The translations under genes were made by a program, and so were the position numbers. 64,000 nucleotides of DNA from Streptomyces sp. BK340 (GTDB lineage Bacteria; Actinomycetota; Actinomycetes; Streptomycetales; Streptomycetaceae), in contig NZ_VISR01000029.1 of the NCBI RefSeq assembly GCF_007827595.1, forward strand, positions 62,001 through 126,000, given 5' to 3'. The notes under the pieces are model-generated. The model did not search any database. It was given only the letters and a program-made list of their open reading frames with translations, and was not told the DNA's origin. This document shows, in pieces, positions 15,068-23,414 of this stretch. Each line of letters begins with the position of its first letter. Position 1 is the stretch's first letter.

Positions 15068-16242
15068 GCCCGCACCGTCTGATGGGAGACCAGGTCCTCC
15101 AGGACGCCGACCGCTTCGGCCGCACCGGGCATCTCCTGGATCTGCTGCCGCAGCCGTGCGGCGTCCTGCCGGTATCCCGGGTCGGAGAGCAACGCGCGTA
15201 CGGCGTCGGTGAGATGGGTGTCGTTGTTCTGGAGCCCGGCCGAGTCGAGGCTGATCCCGGCACCCGCGTCGGCGACCTTGTCGCCCGCGATGAACTGGTC
15301 GCCCACCTGCGGAAGCACCAGCTGCGGTACGCCGAGCGCGGCCGCGCCAAGCGTGCTGCCCGCGCCGCCGTGGTGGACCACCAGGTCGGCGCCGGGGAAC
15401 AGGACGCCGGGTGCCGTCTCATCGGTGTACGACATCGTCTTCGGCAGTGCCCCGATCGCCTCGCGGAACCGGGGCGGGGCCGACACGACCGCCTCGACGC
15501 CGCCGGTGCGCTCCAGTACGGCGACGACGATGCGCACCAGCGGGGCGCCGCCCAGTTCGAGGGTGTGCCCGCCGAGCGCCACCGCGACCCGGCAGCCCGG
15601 GGCCCCCGGGGATGTGGCGTAGGCCCAGGGGGCGCGGCCGTCCGTGTGCGGGAGGGGACGGATCGGGCGGCCCTCCGGGGCGTCGGTGCTGCGCAGCGCG
15701 GGCGGCGCCGGGTCGAGGATCAGACTCGGCCCCGGCACCGAGTCCAGGCCGAGGCGCCCGCAGAGGGGGCCGAGCCACATCAGGGTCATCCTGAGCGTGG
15801 ACGTGCTGGTCGGGTTCACGCCCCAGCGGTGCTCGACGCTCGGGATGCCGAGTACCTCGCCGACGATCGGCGCCGCGAAGTCCATGTGGTCGGAGACCAC
15901 CAGGTCGGCCTTCCAGTCTCGGGCGAGCTCCAGGTAGTCGGGCAGGTGGTACGAGGTGTGGTTGCGCCACATCTGGGCGGCACCGTCGATCTGCTGCGCG
16001 GGCGGCCGGCCCACGGTCTCGATGGGGCGCGGGCCCCGCGGCCCCTTGCCACCGCACAGATCCTCGTAGTGGAAGGCGTCCCCGTGGGTCACGGTCGCCA
16101 GGCCCGCGGCCTCGGCGGGCCCCGTCACATCGGGCTGGCCGGTGACGAGGACCTCGTGGCCGGCCGCCTGAAGCGCCCTGACGAGCGGCAGCATGGGCAG
16201 GAAGTGGGTGGCGGCGGGGGAGCTGATGAACAGGACGCGCAT
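15064..16242 (-). CDS. Glycosyltransferase 2 (GT1 family)
   Basis: 392 residues from ATG 16242, whose TG overlaps the TGA of the upstream glycosyltransferase (TGATG), so translation is probably coupled. It starts MRVLFISSPAATHFLPMLPL, and the donor-binding loop is GADLVVHHGGAGSTLG, followed by GVPQLVLPQVGDQF. The middle holds an EHRWGVNPTSTST block typical of this subgroup. It sits between two paralogues, and their divergence suggests different acceptors or donors. Confidence 0.9.
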   Translation of the reverse strand: MRVLFISSPAATHFLPMLPLVRALQAAGHEVLVTGQPDVTGPAEAAGLATVTHGDAFHYEDLCGGKGPRGPRPIETVGRPPAQQIDGAAQMWRNHTSYHLPDYLELARDWKADLVVSDHMDFAAPIVGEVLGIPSVEHRWGVNPTSTSTLRMTLMWLGPLCGRLGLDSVPGPSLILDPAPPALRSTDAPEGRPIRPLPHTDGRAPWAYATSPGAPGCRVAVALGGHTLELGGAPLVRIVVAVLERTGGVEAVVSAPPRFREAIGALPKTMSYTDETAPGVLFPGADLVVHHGGAGSTLGAAALGVPQLVLPQVGDQFIAGDKVADAGAGISLDSAGLQNNDTHLTDAVRALLSDPGYRQDAARLRQQIQEMPGAAEAVGVLEDLVSHQTVRA

Positions 16243-17396
16243 CACAGGTTCTCCAGGTCACGGACGACGGCGGCGGGGCTCGGCATGGCGGCCATGGTGT
16301 CGGCGAGCTTCCTTGCGCCCTTGGCGAAGCGCTCCTCGGTGAGCAGGGTGCGCACGGCCGCCGCGACGGCAGCCGGGTCGTTCTGCTCGTCGGCGGTGGC
16401 GAGGCTGAGCCCGGCGTCTGCGGCGGCGAGCCGCTCACCGCCCTCGAACTGGTCCGCCAGCTGCGGCAGGATCAGCTGCGGTACTCCGCGACCGGCCACG
16501 GTGAGCAGGGTGTTGGCGCCGCCGTGCGTGACGACCGCGTCCATCCGGTCGACGAAGCCGTTGAGGGGCGTCGGCGGGACAAGGCGCACGTTGGACGGGA
16601 CGGTGCCGAGCCGGTCGAGGAACTCCTCCTGCACCGTCATCACCGCCTCGGCCTCCGGGATGTCCCCGAAGGCCTGGATGATCCCGCGGAACAACGGGAT
16701 GCCGCCGAGCGCGAGGGTCTGCCGCCCCATCGACACGCACACCCGGGGCCGCTCGCCGCGCTGCCGCAGCCAGCCGGGCACCTCGCCGGTCCCGTTGAAC
16801 GGGATGTGCCGGATCGGGGTGGCCGCCGGGGTTCCGGGGCACAGCAGCTGGGGCGGCGCAGGGTCGAGCACCACGTCCGGCCGCGGCAGTCCGCCCTCGA
16901 TGCCGAGCCTTTCGCAGGCTCCCGCGAGCAGGTCCTCGGCGGTGCCGCGCATCAGAGGGCTCATCGGGTCGACGCCCCAGCGGTGCGACACCACCGGGAT
17001 CTTCAGAGCGCCGCCGACGAGCAGCGCCGCCCAGTCGAGCATCTCCGAGATGACCAGGTCGGGCCGGTACTGGCGGGCCACCTCCAGGTAGCGCGGGGCC
17101 AGGTAGCGGGAGTGCAGTACCCAGATCCGGGAGCCGATGAGGGTCATCTTCGGAGTGTGCGGGCCCACCACTTCGATGGGCCGCTTGTCCGGTGGCAGCG
17201 CCGGGGACAGCAGGTCCTTCCCGAAGAACTGACGGCCCACGGTGACCGTGGACAGGCCCGTGGCGCGGGCCATCGGAACGATGTCGGGCTGCCCGGCGAC
17301 CAGCACCTCGTGCCCGGCGCCGCGCAGTGCCCAGGCCAGCGGCGCCATGCAGGAGAAGTGGGTGGACTCGGGGCTGCTCAGGATCAGTACGCGCAT
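16242..17396 (-). CDS. Glycosyltransferase 3 (GT1 family)
   Basis: 384 residues from ATG 17396 (MRVLILSSPESTHFSCMAPL); the open frame extends upstream into the decayed condensation domain but that part is not this gene. Diagnostic segments are SHRWGVDPMSPLMRG in the middle, DAVVTHGGANTLLTVAG for donor binding and GVPQLILPQLADQFEGG. Its start overlaps the last codons of the condensation-domain relic, so it probably inherits that gene's SARP-type promoter (18487-18515). Confidence 0.9.
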   Translation of the reverse strand: MRVLILSSPESTHFSCMAPLAWALRGAGHEVLVAGQPDIVPMARATGLSTVTVGRQFFGKDLLSPALPPDKRPIEVVGPHTPKMTLIGSRIWVLHSRYLAPRYLEVARQYRPDLVISEMLDWAALLVGGALKIPVVSHRWGVDPMSPLMRGTAEDLLAGACERLGIEGGLPRPDVVLDPAPPQLLCPGTPAATPIRHIPFNGTGEVPGWLRQRGERPRVCVSMGRQTLALGGIPLFRGIIQAFGDIPEAEAVMTVQEEFLDRLGTVPSNVRLVPPTPLNGFVDRMDAVVTHGGANTLLTVAGRGVPQLILPQLADQFEGGERLAAADAGLSLATADEQNDPAAVAAAVRTLLTEERFAKGARKLADTMAAMPSPAAVVRDLENL

Positions 17397-18396
17397 GAAG
17401 GGTCCTCGTCGGGCTCGTCGGAAGGGGAGTCGGCGGTCTCCGGCCCGTGCTCCGGGCCGCGGCGCACGGCCTCGGCGAACGTGGTCACTACGGTGTCGGC
17501 GAACGCGGCGGGCAGCCGGTCGGTGCGCACGGTCGCGGTGGCCAGGGCGCCGTCCGGCGTGATCCGGACGTCGAACTCCAGCTCGGTGAACATGGCGATC
17601 TTCCCGATCCGCCCCAACTCGGCCGTGCGGACTTCGAGTTCGAGCACGGGGGTCGGGGCCGTCCTGTATCAGGAAGCTGGGCATGGGCCCCAGTGCGCCG
17701 CCGCCGGTCAGCACGACGGTGCGTGCGAGCTGCGCACCGCCCAGCTCCTGGGCGCCGAGCGCTTCGTCCGCGTTCGCGACCGCCTGCCGCGGCGGGTCGC
17801 CGCCGTCCGCCGGGTGGGGTGGCCGGAGCCGCGGGTACAGCAGGTCGACGCGGCAGCTCCCGTGCGTGCCGCTCCCGCACGGCGAGGTCGGCCCGGCTCA
17901 GGGGGCGCGAACTGGAGTGCCCGGGAGCGGCGGTGGCGGACCCGGCGAAGTCCGGCTCCTGAGCCGCGGCCCGCGCCGCGTGGGCGAGGCCGAGGCCGGC
18001 GGCGAGCACCGCCTCGGACGCCCCGTCGAAGGCCACGTGGTGGACGGCCAGACCGAACAGGGTGCGCCCGGCCTCCCGGCTGCCCACCGCGCCGCACCGC
18101 CACGCCGGGCCGCCCGGGAGGTCGAGCGGGGTGAAGACGGCCACGAGCCGGTCGGCGACGGCCGCCGTCTCGTCGGGTGTGCCGGGCAGCCGCAGCGCCG
18201 TCACCCCGGCTGACTCGTCCGGTACCACCGCGTATCCGGTGTCGTTGTGCCGGATCAAGTACCGGGTGTGCAGGGCCTGGTGGCGCCGGTGTACGTCCTG
18301 GGCGGCCCGGGACAGCGCGTCCAGGACGACCGGGACTTCGATCCACCAGGAGCCGCAGATGCGACGTGCCCGCTTGGCGGCGAACAGGATGCGCAC
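17384..18396 (-). pseudogene. Decayed stand-alone NRPS condensation domain
   Basis: GTG 18396 with GGAGG upstream opens a frame that resembles the condensation domain at the end of the NRPS protein at 37196-40900: QDVHRRHQALHTRYLI against ADVQRRHEALGARYLV, and the active-site HHVAFDGASE against HHAAFDGLSE. At about 17870 a block of roughly 100 residues is missing. The homologous sequence resumes in a second frame (CRVDLLYPRL to GPMPSFLIQD) and near 17645 shifts to a third frame (LELEVRTAELGRIGKI to LPAAFADTVVTTFAEAV). One deletion plus two frame changes make a working protein very unlikely. Confidence 0.8.
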
Positions 18397-18486
18397 GGCG
18401 GACCTCCGGGGAATCAGCGGGGGGGCAGGGGGGCAGGGGGCCGCCAGTCGGTCGGGACCACAGCGTGGCCACCGGCCTTCGGACCT

Positions 18487-18515
18487 CGCTCGCGCCGCAC
18501 TTGAGCCGCGCTCGA
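18487..18515 (-). promoter_or_regulatory. SARP-type heptamer repeats (condensation relic / glycosyltransferase 3-2-1 operon)
   Basis: Read on the minus strand: TCGAGCG, TCAAGTG, GCGAGCG, each starting 11 bp after the previous one. They face the condensation-domain relic and the three glycosyltransferase genes behind it. No clear -10 box was seen at the usual 8-bp distance. Confidence 0.55.
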
Positions 18516-18547
18516 CCGCGTGCGGTCTGCCCGTTCCCCTCTCGGAC

Positions 18548-18579
18548 TCCAACACGGTTCGAAGGCCGGCAGCCATCTT
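18548..18579 (+). promoter_or_regulatory. SARP-type promoter of the KASIII-like gene
   Basis: TCCAACA (18548) and TCGAAGG (18559) are 11 bp apart, and a -10-like CATCTT (18574-18579) follows exactly 8 bp after the second heptamer. Start of transcription near 18586, 40 nt before the ATG. Confidence 0.65.
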
Positions 18580-18625
18580 GGACGTATGCCGAAACCCATG
18601 CGAGCCGAGCCGGAGGAGTAACTGG

Positions 18626-19690
18626 ATGCGCTGGAACGAGATCTATGTCGCGGGCCTGGGCAGCTGGCTGCCCGAGCCGGTGGCGGTGAGCGAGTGCGTC
18701 GCGGCCGGGGAGTGCGGCCAGGAGTGGATCGACGACTTCGGGTACGAGTCCGTCCGCATCGCCCGCGAGGGTGAGGGAGAGCCCTGGACCGCGCCGCCGG
18801 ACATGGCGGTCGCCGCGGCCCGCACCGCCCACGAGCGCTCCGGTCTCGCGAAGCGGGAGTACTCGCTGCTGCTGCACGGCAGCACCTGGTACCAGGGACT
18901 GGACATCTGGCCCGCCGCGTCCTACATCGCAGGGCACACGGTCGGCACGACGGTGCCCGCGCTCGATGTGCAGCAGCGCTGCAACGTCGGCATCAGCGCC
19001 CTCGACCTGGCCGCGGCCCACCTCACCGCCGGCTACGGCAACGGCAGCGCCGTCATGGTCACCACCGCCGACCGCTTCGGCGGGCCCGGCGCCGACCGCT
19101 GGCGGCTGCGCCACGGCAATGCCTACGCCGACGGCGGCACGGCGACCGTGCTCTCCACCCGGGGCGGCTTCGCCCGCCTTGTCGCCACCGCCACCGTCGC
19201 GGACAACGGCCTGGAGCCGATGGCGCGCGGCGACGAGCCGTTCGGTCCGGTCTCGCGGGCCGCGGAGCGGCAGGTCGACCTGACCGCGCGCGGCGACGCC
19301 CATAAGGCAGTCAGCGACGAGACCCTCACCAACATCCGCTTCGGCAAGGTGATGACCGAGGCCAAGCAGGCCGTCCTCGACGACGCGGGCCTGGGGACCG
19401 ACGACATCGCGTACGTCGTGATCCCCGCCACCGGACGGATCCCGGGCCCCTTCCAGATCCACCACCTGCTCGGCGTCGACGAGTCCGCGACCACCTGGGA
19501 GTTCGCCCGCACCAGCGGCCACATCGGCGCCGGCGACTGGGCCGCGGGCCTTGAGCACCTGCTGCTCACCGGTGCCCTGAACCCCGGGGACCACGTGCTG
19601 CTCTACGGCGGCGGCGCCGGCTACACGATCACAACAGCCGTCCTGGAGATCCTCTGCATCCCCGACTGGGCGGCCCGCCCCGATCGGTAG
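18626..19690 (+). CDS. KASIII-like enzyme, possibly an acyltransferase (CerJ-like)
   Basis: 354 residues from ATG 18626 with GGAGGAG upstream. The fold is that of 3-oxoacyl-ACP synthase III. The nucleophile lies in ALDVQQRCNVGISALDLAAA, a histidine in GPFQIHHLLG, and the third position in TSGHIGAGDWAAGLEHLL. In chain-initiating FabH the third residue is an asparagine (GNTSAAS). Here the segment offers His/Asp instead, as in the CerJ-type KASIII relatives that transfer acyl groups to sugars. It could therefore esterify a sugar or load an unusual starter. A decayed second copy lies at 45210-45980. A SARP-type promoter lies directly upstream. Confidence 0.8.
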   Translation: MRWNEIYVAGLGSWLPEPVAVSECVAAGECGQEWIDDFGYESVRIAREGEGEPWTAPPDMAVAAARTAHERSGLAKREYSLLLHGSTWYQGLDIWPAASYIAGHTVGTTVPALDVQQRCNVGISALDLAAAHLTAGYGNGSAVMVTTADRFGGPGADRWRLRHGNAYADGGTATVLSTRGGFARLVATATVADNGLEPMARGDEPFGPVSRAAERQVDLTARGDAHKAVSDETLTNIRFGKVMTEAKQAVLDDAGLGTDDIAYVVIPATGRIPGPFQIHHLLGVDESATTWEFARTSGHIGAGDWAAGLEHLLLTGALNPGDHVLLYGGGAGYTITTAVLEILCIPDWAARPDR

Positions 19691-19804
19691 AGGCTCAGTT
19701 GCCGGCCCAGAGCTTCTCGAGGAGCCTGCCCGGTCACCGAGTGGGGTGAGGTCCGCCGCGAGGAGTGCGCCCCGGTGGGGCCCGAAGAGGAGCTGTGGAA
19801 GCGA

Positions 19805-19831
19805 CCGAGCCCCGCCGTGGGCAGGGCTCGG
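19805..19831. terminator. Weak hairpin between convergent genes
   Basis: CCGAGCCC (19805-19812) and GGGCTCGG (19824-19831) lie in the 241-bp gap between the KASIII-like gene and the response regulator. No T-tract. The rest of the gap shows no gene. Confidence 0.35.
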
Positions 19832-19931
19832 GGCACAGTGGAGCGGGTGGGACCGCGGCGGAGAGGGCGAAGGTGGGCTAGGCAACGGGCGTGAGGGAGG
19901 GTCCGGGCCGGTCGCGGGCCCGCACGGGGGG

Positions 19932-20609
19932 TCACATCTGGCTGGCCGAGCAGCGGAAGGGTCTGTCGATGCCCCGGCTGAGCAGGGACGCCTCGGTCGC
20001 CTTGTTCACGGCATCCGTCCTGGAAGTCGCGCCGAGTTTGTCGAAGATATTGCGCAAATGGCGCTTTACCGTTCCCTCGGCGATGAAGAGCCGGGCTGCT
20101 ATCTGTGCATTGCTGAGGCCCTTGGCGACGTGACCGAGAACATCGATCTCGCGCTCTGTCAGGCCCTCCGCCGACCGGTTGTTGAAATTGAGACTTCCTT
20201 GTGAAACCGACAGCACCCTCCGCTCCGGGTGGCGGTTGACGCCTCGTATGGCGGCGATGAGTTCCATACGGGATATGGTCTTCAGCAGATAGCCGTGGAC
20301 TCCGTGATTCAGCAGTGATTGAACGAGCCGCGGATCATCATGCATCGTGAGGATGATCACGCGGGATTCGGGTGAGGCTCTCTTGATCGCGAGCAGCCTC
20401 TCGCTGATGATTCCACCCGGCATTTCGACGTCCATGAGGATGACGTCGGGACTCAGGTCCCGGGCGAGCTGGACGACGCTCTCACCGTTGTCCGCCTCAC
20501 CGACCACGTCCAGGTCGTCCTCAGCGCCGAGGCTCTCGTGGAGCGCCTCCCGCAGGAGTGTGTGGTCCTCTGCGATGAGAATGGTTATGCACTCAGCTTC
20601 ATGGTTCAT
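19932..20609 (-). CDS. NarL/FixJ-type response regulator (orphan)
   Basis: 225 residues. The receiver domain has the acidic pocket (ILIAEDHTLLREAL), phospho-acceptor Asp in PDVILMDVEMPGG and Lys in HGYLLKTISRMEL. The C-terminal helix-turn-helix is LTEREIDVLGHVAKGLSNAQ followed by IAARLFIAEGTVKRHLRNIF. No kinase gene is directly paired; the sensor kinase downstream belongs to the next regulator. It lies between the KASIII-like gene and the two-component/ABC block. An 8-bp inverted repeat upstream (20699-20736) may be an operator. Confidence 0.85.
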   Translation of the reverse strand: MNHEAECITILIAEDHTLLREALHESLGAEDDLDVVGEADNGESVVQLARDLSPDVILMDVEMPGGIISERLLAIKRASPESRVIILTMHDDPRLVQSLLNHGVHGYLLKTISRMELIAAIRGVNRHPERRVLSVSQGSLNFNNRSAEGLTEREIDVLGHVAKGLSNAQIAARLFIAEGTVKRHLRNIFDKLGATSRTDAVNKATEASLLSRGIDRPFRCSASQM

Positions 20610-20698
20610 CGTATCCCAGGCCCCCGCCTGCTGGGTGGTCTCCGACTGCGAGACGCTGTCAGTGGTTGCGTCTGCTGCCTGTTCCCCTCATTGAGGTG

Positions 20699-20736
20699 GG
20701 TGACAATGTGGTCGATAATTTGGTCAGCTTGTCACC
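20699..20736. promoter_or_regulatory. Inverted repeat upstream of the orphan response regulator
   Basis: GGTGACAA (20699-20706) and TTGTCACC (20729-20736) are perfect complements 22 bp apart, about 90-127 bp upstream of the start codon, within an unusually AT-rich stretch. Candidate regulator-binding site. Confidence 0.4.
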
Positions 20737-20802
20737 CTAATCCGGAATCTATCACGGACAGGTCTCGAGAACTAATAAGCGGGGATGCTATAGCGGGAGC
20801 TG

Positions 20803-20836
20803 AGCGAGCGGGCCGGCAGGTGCCGGCCCGCTCGCT
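20803..20836 (-). terminator. Terminator after the two-component system
   Basis: A perfect 16-bp stem AGCGAGCGGGCCGGCA / TGCCGGCCCGCTCGCT with a 2-nt loop, immediately downstream of the response regulator gene ending at 20847. Confidence 0.75.
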
Positions 20837-20846
20837 TATCAGAGCC

Positions 20847-21452
20847 TTACAGCCAACCGTTTTGTTTGGCTTTGTTCACGGCCTCCATACGGTTGCGCAC
20901 ACCGATCTTCTGAGTGGCCGACGAGAGGTGATTACGGATCGTGCTCTCCGAGAGGTGCAAGCGCTTCGCGAGGGCCAGGACGGGAGCGCCGTCCGCCGCG
21001 GCCGCGAGTACTTCCCGCTCTCGGGTGGTCAGGGGGCTCGACCCCGCGCTGAGCGCGGCCGCCGCGAGGAGCGGATCGACGACCTGCTCCCCCGCGTGTA
21101 CGCGCCGGATCGCGTGGGCCAGCTCCGACACGGGCCCGTCCTTGGCCAGGAATCCTCGGGCGCCCGCGTCCAGGGCTCGCCGGCAGTAGCCCGGCCCGGC
21201 GAAGGTGGTGACGATCAGCACCCGGCATCCCGGCACCAGGCGCCGCAGGTCTTCGGCGGCTTCCAGGCCGGTCCGCACAGGCATCTCGATGTCGAGGACC
21301 GCGATGTGCGGGTCGGACGCGCGGGCCGCGTCAACGACCTCGGCACCGGTGCCCACCTGGGCCACGACCTCGATGTCCGCTTCAAGGTCGAGCAGTTGCG
21401 CGATCGCACCCAGCATCATCCCCTGGTCCTCGGCCAGCAGAACCCGGATCAC
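20847..21452 (-). CDS. Response regulator of a DesKR/LiaSR-like two-component system
   Basis: 201 residues. Receiver domain with MIRVLLAEDQGMMLGAIAQL, phospho-acceptor Asp in HIAVLDIEMPVRTG and Lys in ARGFLAKDGPVSE. The C-terminal LuxR-type helix-turn-helix is LTTREREVLAAAADGAP with LALAKRLHLSESTIRNHL. The start codon overlaps the end of the sensor kinase gene by four bases, so the pair is translated together. With the ABC genes just upstream on the same strand this is the common arrangement in which the system controls a neighbouring exporter. Confidence 0.9.
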   Translation of the reverse strand: MIRVLLAEDQGMMLGAIAQLLDLEADIEVVAQVGTGAEVVDAARASDPHIAVLDIEMPVRTGLEAAEDLRRLVPGCRVLIVTTFAGPGYCRRALDAGARGFLAKDGPVSELAHAIRRVHAGEQVVDPLLAAAALSAGSSPLTTREREVLAAAADGAPVLALAKRLHLSESTIRNHLSSATQKIGVRNRMEAVNKAKQNGWL

Positions 21453-22579
21453 TGGGCACCCACCCTCACTTCACTCCTTCGGGCAACGGGCAGCCTGGCC
21501 GTAAGGCGGAATCCCCCGTCCACCCCCGGTGCCGTGGTCAGCGCGCCGCCCGCCGCCGACAACCGCTCCGCGAGCCCCAGTAGACCATGGCCGGGTGTTC
21601 CGCCGTCGTTCTCGGCGGCGGGCGGTTTCGTACGGGGGCCGTCGTTACGTATCTCCAGCTCGACGCCCTCGGAGCGGTGCCGCACGGAGATCTCGCAGTG
21701 CCGGGCCTCACTGTGCCGGATGACGTTGGTGACACCTTCTCTCACCACCCACCCGAGCAACGCGTCGGCCTGAACCGGCAGCGGCGGACCGTCGTGGACG
21801 ATCTCCGTCTCTATCCCCGCGTCGGTCAGCGCCAACTTGGCGCCCTTCAGCTCGGAGTTGAGGTCCCGTTCCCGGTAGCCGGATATCGCCTCGCGGATCT
21901 CCTCCAGCGAGGTGCGGCCCACGGCCTCGATATCCTGGGCGTGACGCTTGACGGTGGCTGGGTCGCACTCGGCGAACCTGCGCACCGCCTCGGCCTTGAC
22001 GACGATGAGCGAGATCGAGTGTCCGAGTAGATCGTGCAGGTCGCGGGCGAACCGCAGCCTCTCCTCCGCGACCGCCGAGTGGGCCAGCTCCTCCTGGGCC
22101 TGGCGCAGCTCCATCACCGTGGAGAAGAGGCGCACGATGATGGTCACGATCACGCCGGAGAGCAGGGTGCTGTAGCTGATGACGATCGCGTCACCCACCT
22201 CGGCGTCGGCATAGACGGCGGTCATGCCGGCCGTGAAGGAGACCAAGCCGATCACAAGTGGTGGGTGCAGCAGATGCCGCCAGCTCGCCACAGCGCTCCA
22301 CACCACCGCCAGCAGGGAGAACAGCCAGACCATTCCCGCGCCGAAGCGGAGGGCGAGCGTCAGAGTGAGGGCGGTGAGGACGACTGCCGGGGTGATCACC
22401 AGCAGGCGCCCGCACCGGTCGCTGAACGCCGCCCAGAGGGAGAAGAGATAGAGGGCGCAGAACGCCAGGAGTCCGGCAGCGGCCTCCCAGGTCGGTTTGT
22501 CACGTCCCCCGACGATGTCGGAGAGGGCGCCGGCGGCGATGACGAGCACGGGGTAGAAGATGGTCGGCGCCTTGTGCAT
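21449..22579 (-). CDS. Sensor histidine kinase (HisKA_3 type)
   Basis: 376 residues from ATG 22579, which has GAGAGG at good spacing; a GTG at 22621 is in frame but has no ribosome-binding site. About five to six membrane segments fill the first ~170 residues. The dimerisation/phospho-acceptor helix is RFARDLHDLLGHSISLIVVK, with His in DLHD. The ATP-binding domain shows VVREGVTNVIRHSEA and GHGLLGLAERLSAAGG. It is the partner of the response regulator at 20847-21452. The sensed signal is probably a membrane perturbation or the cluster product, by analogy with DesK/LiaS-type kinases. Confidence 0.88.
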   Translation of the reverse strand: MHKAPTIFYPVLVIAAGALSDIVGGRDKPTWEAAAGLLAFCALYLFSLWAAFSDRCGRLLVITPAVVLTALTLTLALRFGAGMVWLFSLLAVVWSAVASWRHLLHPPLVIGLVSFTAGMTAVYADAEVGDAIVISYSTLLSGVIVTIIVRLFSTVMELRQAQEELAHSAVAEERLRFARDLHDLLGHSISLIVVKAEAVRRFAECDPATVKRHAQDIEAVGRTSLEEIREAISGYRERDLNSELKGAKLALTDAGIETEIVHDGPPLPVQADALLGWVVREGVTNVIRHSEARHCEISVRHRSEGVELEIRNDGPRTKPPAAENDGGTPGHGLLGLAERLSAAGGALTTAPGVDGGFRLTARLPVARRSEVRVGAQ

Positions 22580-22691
22580 GCCGAACCTCTCATGGGTTAA
22601 GGCTTTCCCCTTGACCCGCACGGTCCCATCCTCCTCTAACTATGTATGGCCATTGCTGGACTTACTGATCAAAATACGCCAGCCCTCCCGG

Positions 22692-23414
22692 TCAGGCGGT
22701 GGTGCCCCGTCGGTAGCCGAAGGCGGCGAAGACGGCCAGGGCCACGCTCCAGACGAGCAGGATCGCCAGGGCGGTGGTGCTCAGCGCGTGGCCGAGGGCC
22801 AGGTCCGACACCAACTGCTTGTAGCGGTTGATCGGTGTCCACCCCGAAACCTGTCCCAGCCAGTGCGGGAAGTTCTTGACGTCGATGAGCAAGCCGCCGA
22901 CCACCGACAGGAGCAGGTAGGAGACGAGGCCCATGGACTGTGCCTTGGCGCCGTCCAGCAGATAGCCACAGCCGATCGCCAGCATCGAGATGGGGGCGAT
23001 GCCCACCCACAGGACACCGACGGTCCCCACCCATTCGGCGGCGCTGAGATGCACGCCGTTGACCAGTCCGCCGAGCAGGGTGACGGCGAGGACGGGCGGC
23101 AGGGCCAGGGTCATCGAGGTGATCGCGCGGCCGAGCACCACCGTCACCGGGGGGAGGGGGGTGAGCCGGAGCTGGCGCAGCCAGCCGGCCCGTTTGTCCT
23201 CCGAGACGCCGCCGAGGCTGTTCATCACCGCGCCCAGAGCGCCGAAGCCGGCCATACCGGCCATGTTCCGGACCTGCTCGTCGTGGCTGGAAGGACCGCC
23301 GCCCAGGTGGCTGAAGAGCAGATAGAGCGCCACGGGGGCGATCAGGGACATGATGAGGAAGCCGCTGTCGCGGACGGTGCGGCGCAGCTCAAGGCGCAGG
23401 TAGCCGAGCAACAT
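22692..23414 (-). CDS. ABC-2 type exporter permease
   Basis: 240 residues with about six hydrophobic segments (for example GFLIMSLIAPVALYLLF, AITSMTLALPPVLAVTLLGG, ALAILLVWSVALAVFAAFGY). It starts MLLGYLRLELRRTVRD, typical for DrrB/ABC-2 permeases. The start overlaps the end of the ATPase gene, so both are one operon. It lies directly upstream of the sensor kinase on the same strand, as in DesKR-linked transporters. Likely role: efflux of the product or relief of membrane stress. Confidence 0.85.
   Translation of the reverse strand: MLLGYLRLELRRTVRDSGFLIMSLIAPVALYLLFSHLGGGPSSHDEQVRNMAGMAGFGALGAVMNSLGGVSEDKRAGWLRQLRLTPLPPVTVVLGRAITSMTLALPPVLAVTLLGGLVNGVHLSAAEWVGTVGVLWVGIAPISMLAIGCGYLLDGAKAQSMGLVSYLLLSVVGGLLIDVKNFPHWLGQVSGWTPINRYKQLVSDLALGHALSTTALAILLVWSVALAVFAAFGYRRGTTA

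Noticed and set aside
14581..17091. Long plus-strand open frame opposite the three glycosyltransferases (and similar ones at 7048-9519, 4827-7286 and 61328-62905)
   Set aside because: Antisense or off-frame shadows caused by GC bias at third positions; translations are low complexity without domains.
18501..18518. Plus-strand heptamers TTGAGCC/TCGACCG upstream of the KASIII-like gene
   Set aside because: They are largely the same bases as the minus-strand site at 18487-18515 and are too far from the better-placed site at 18548.
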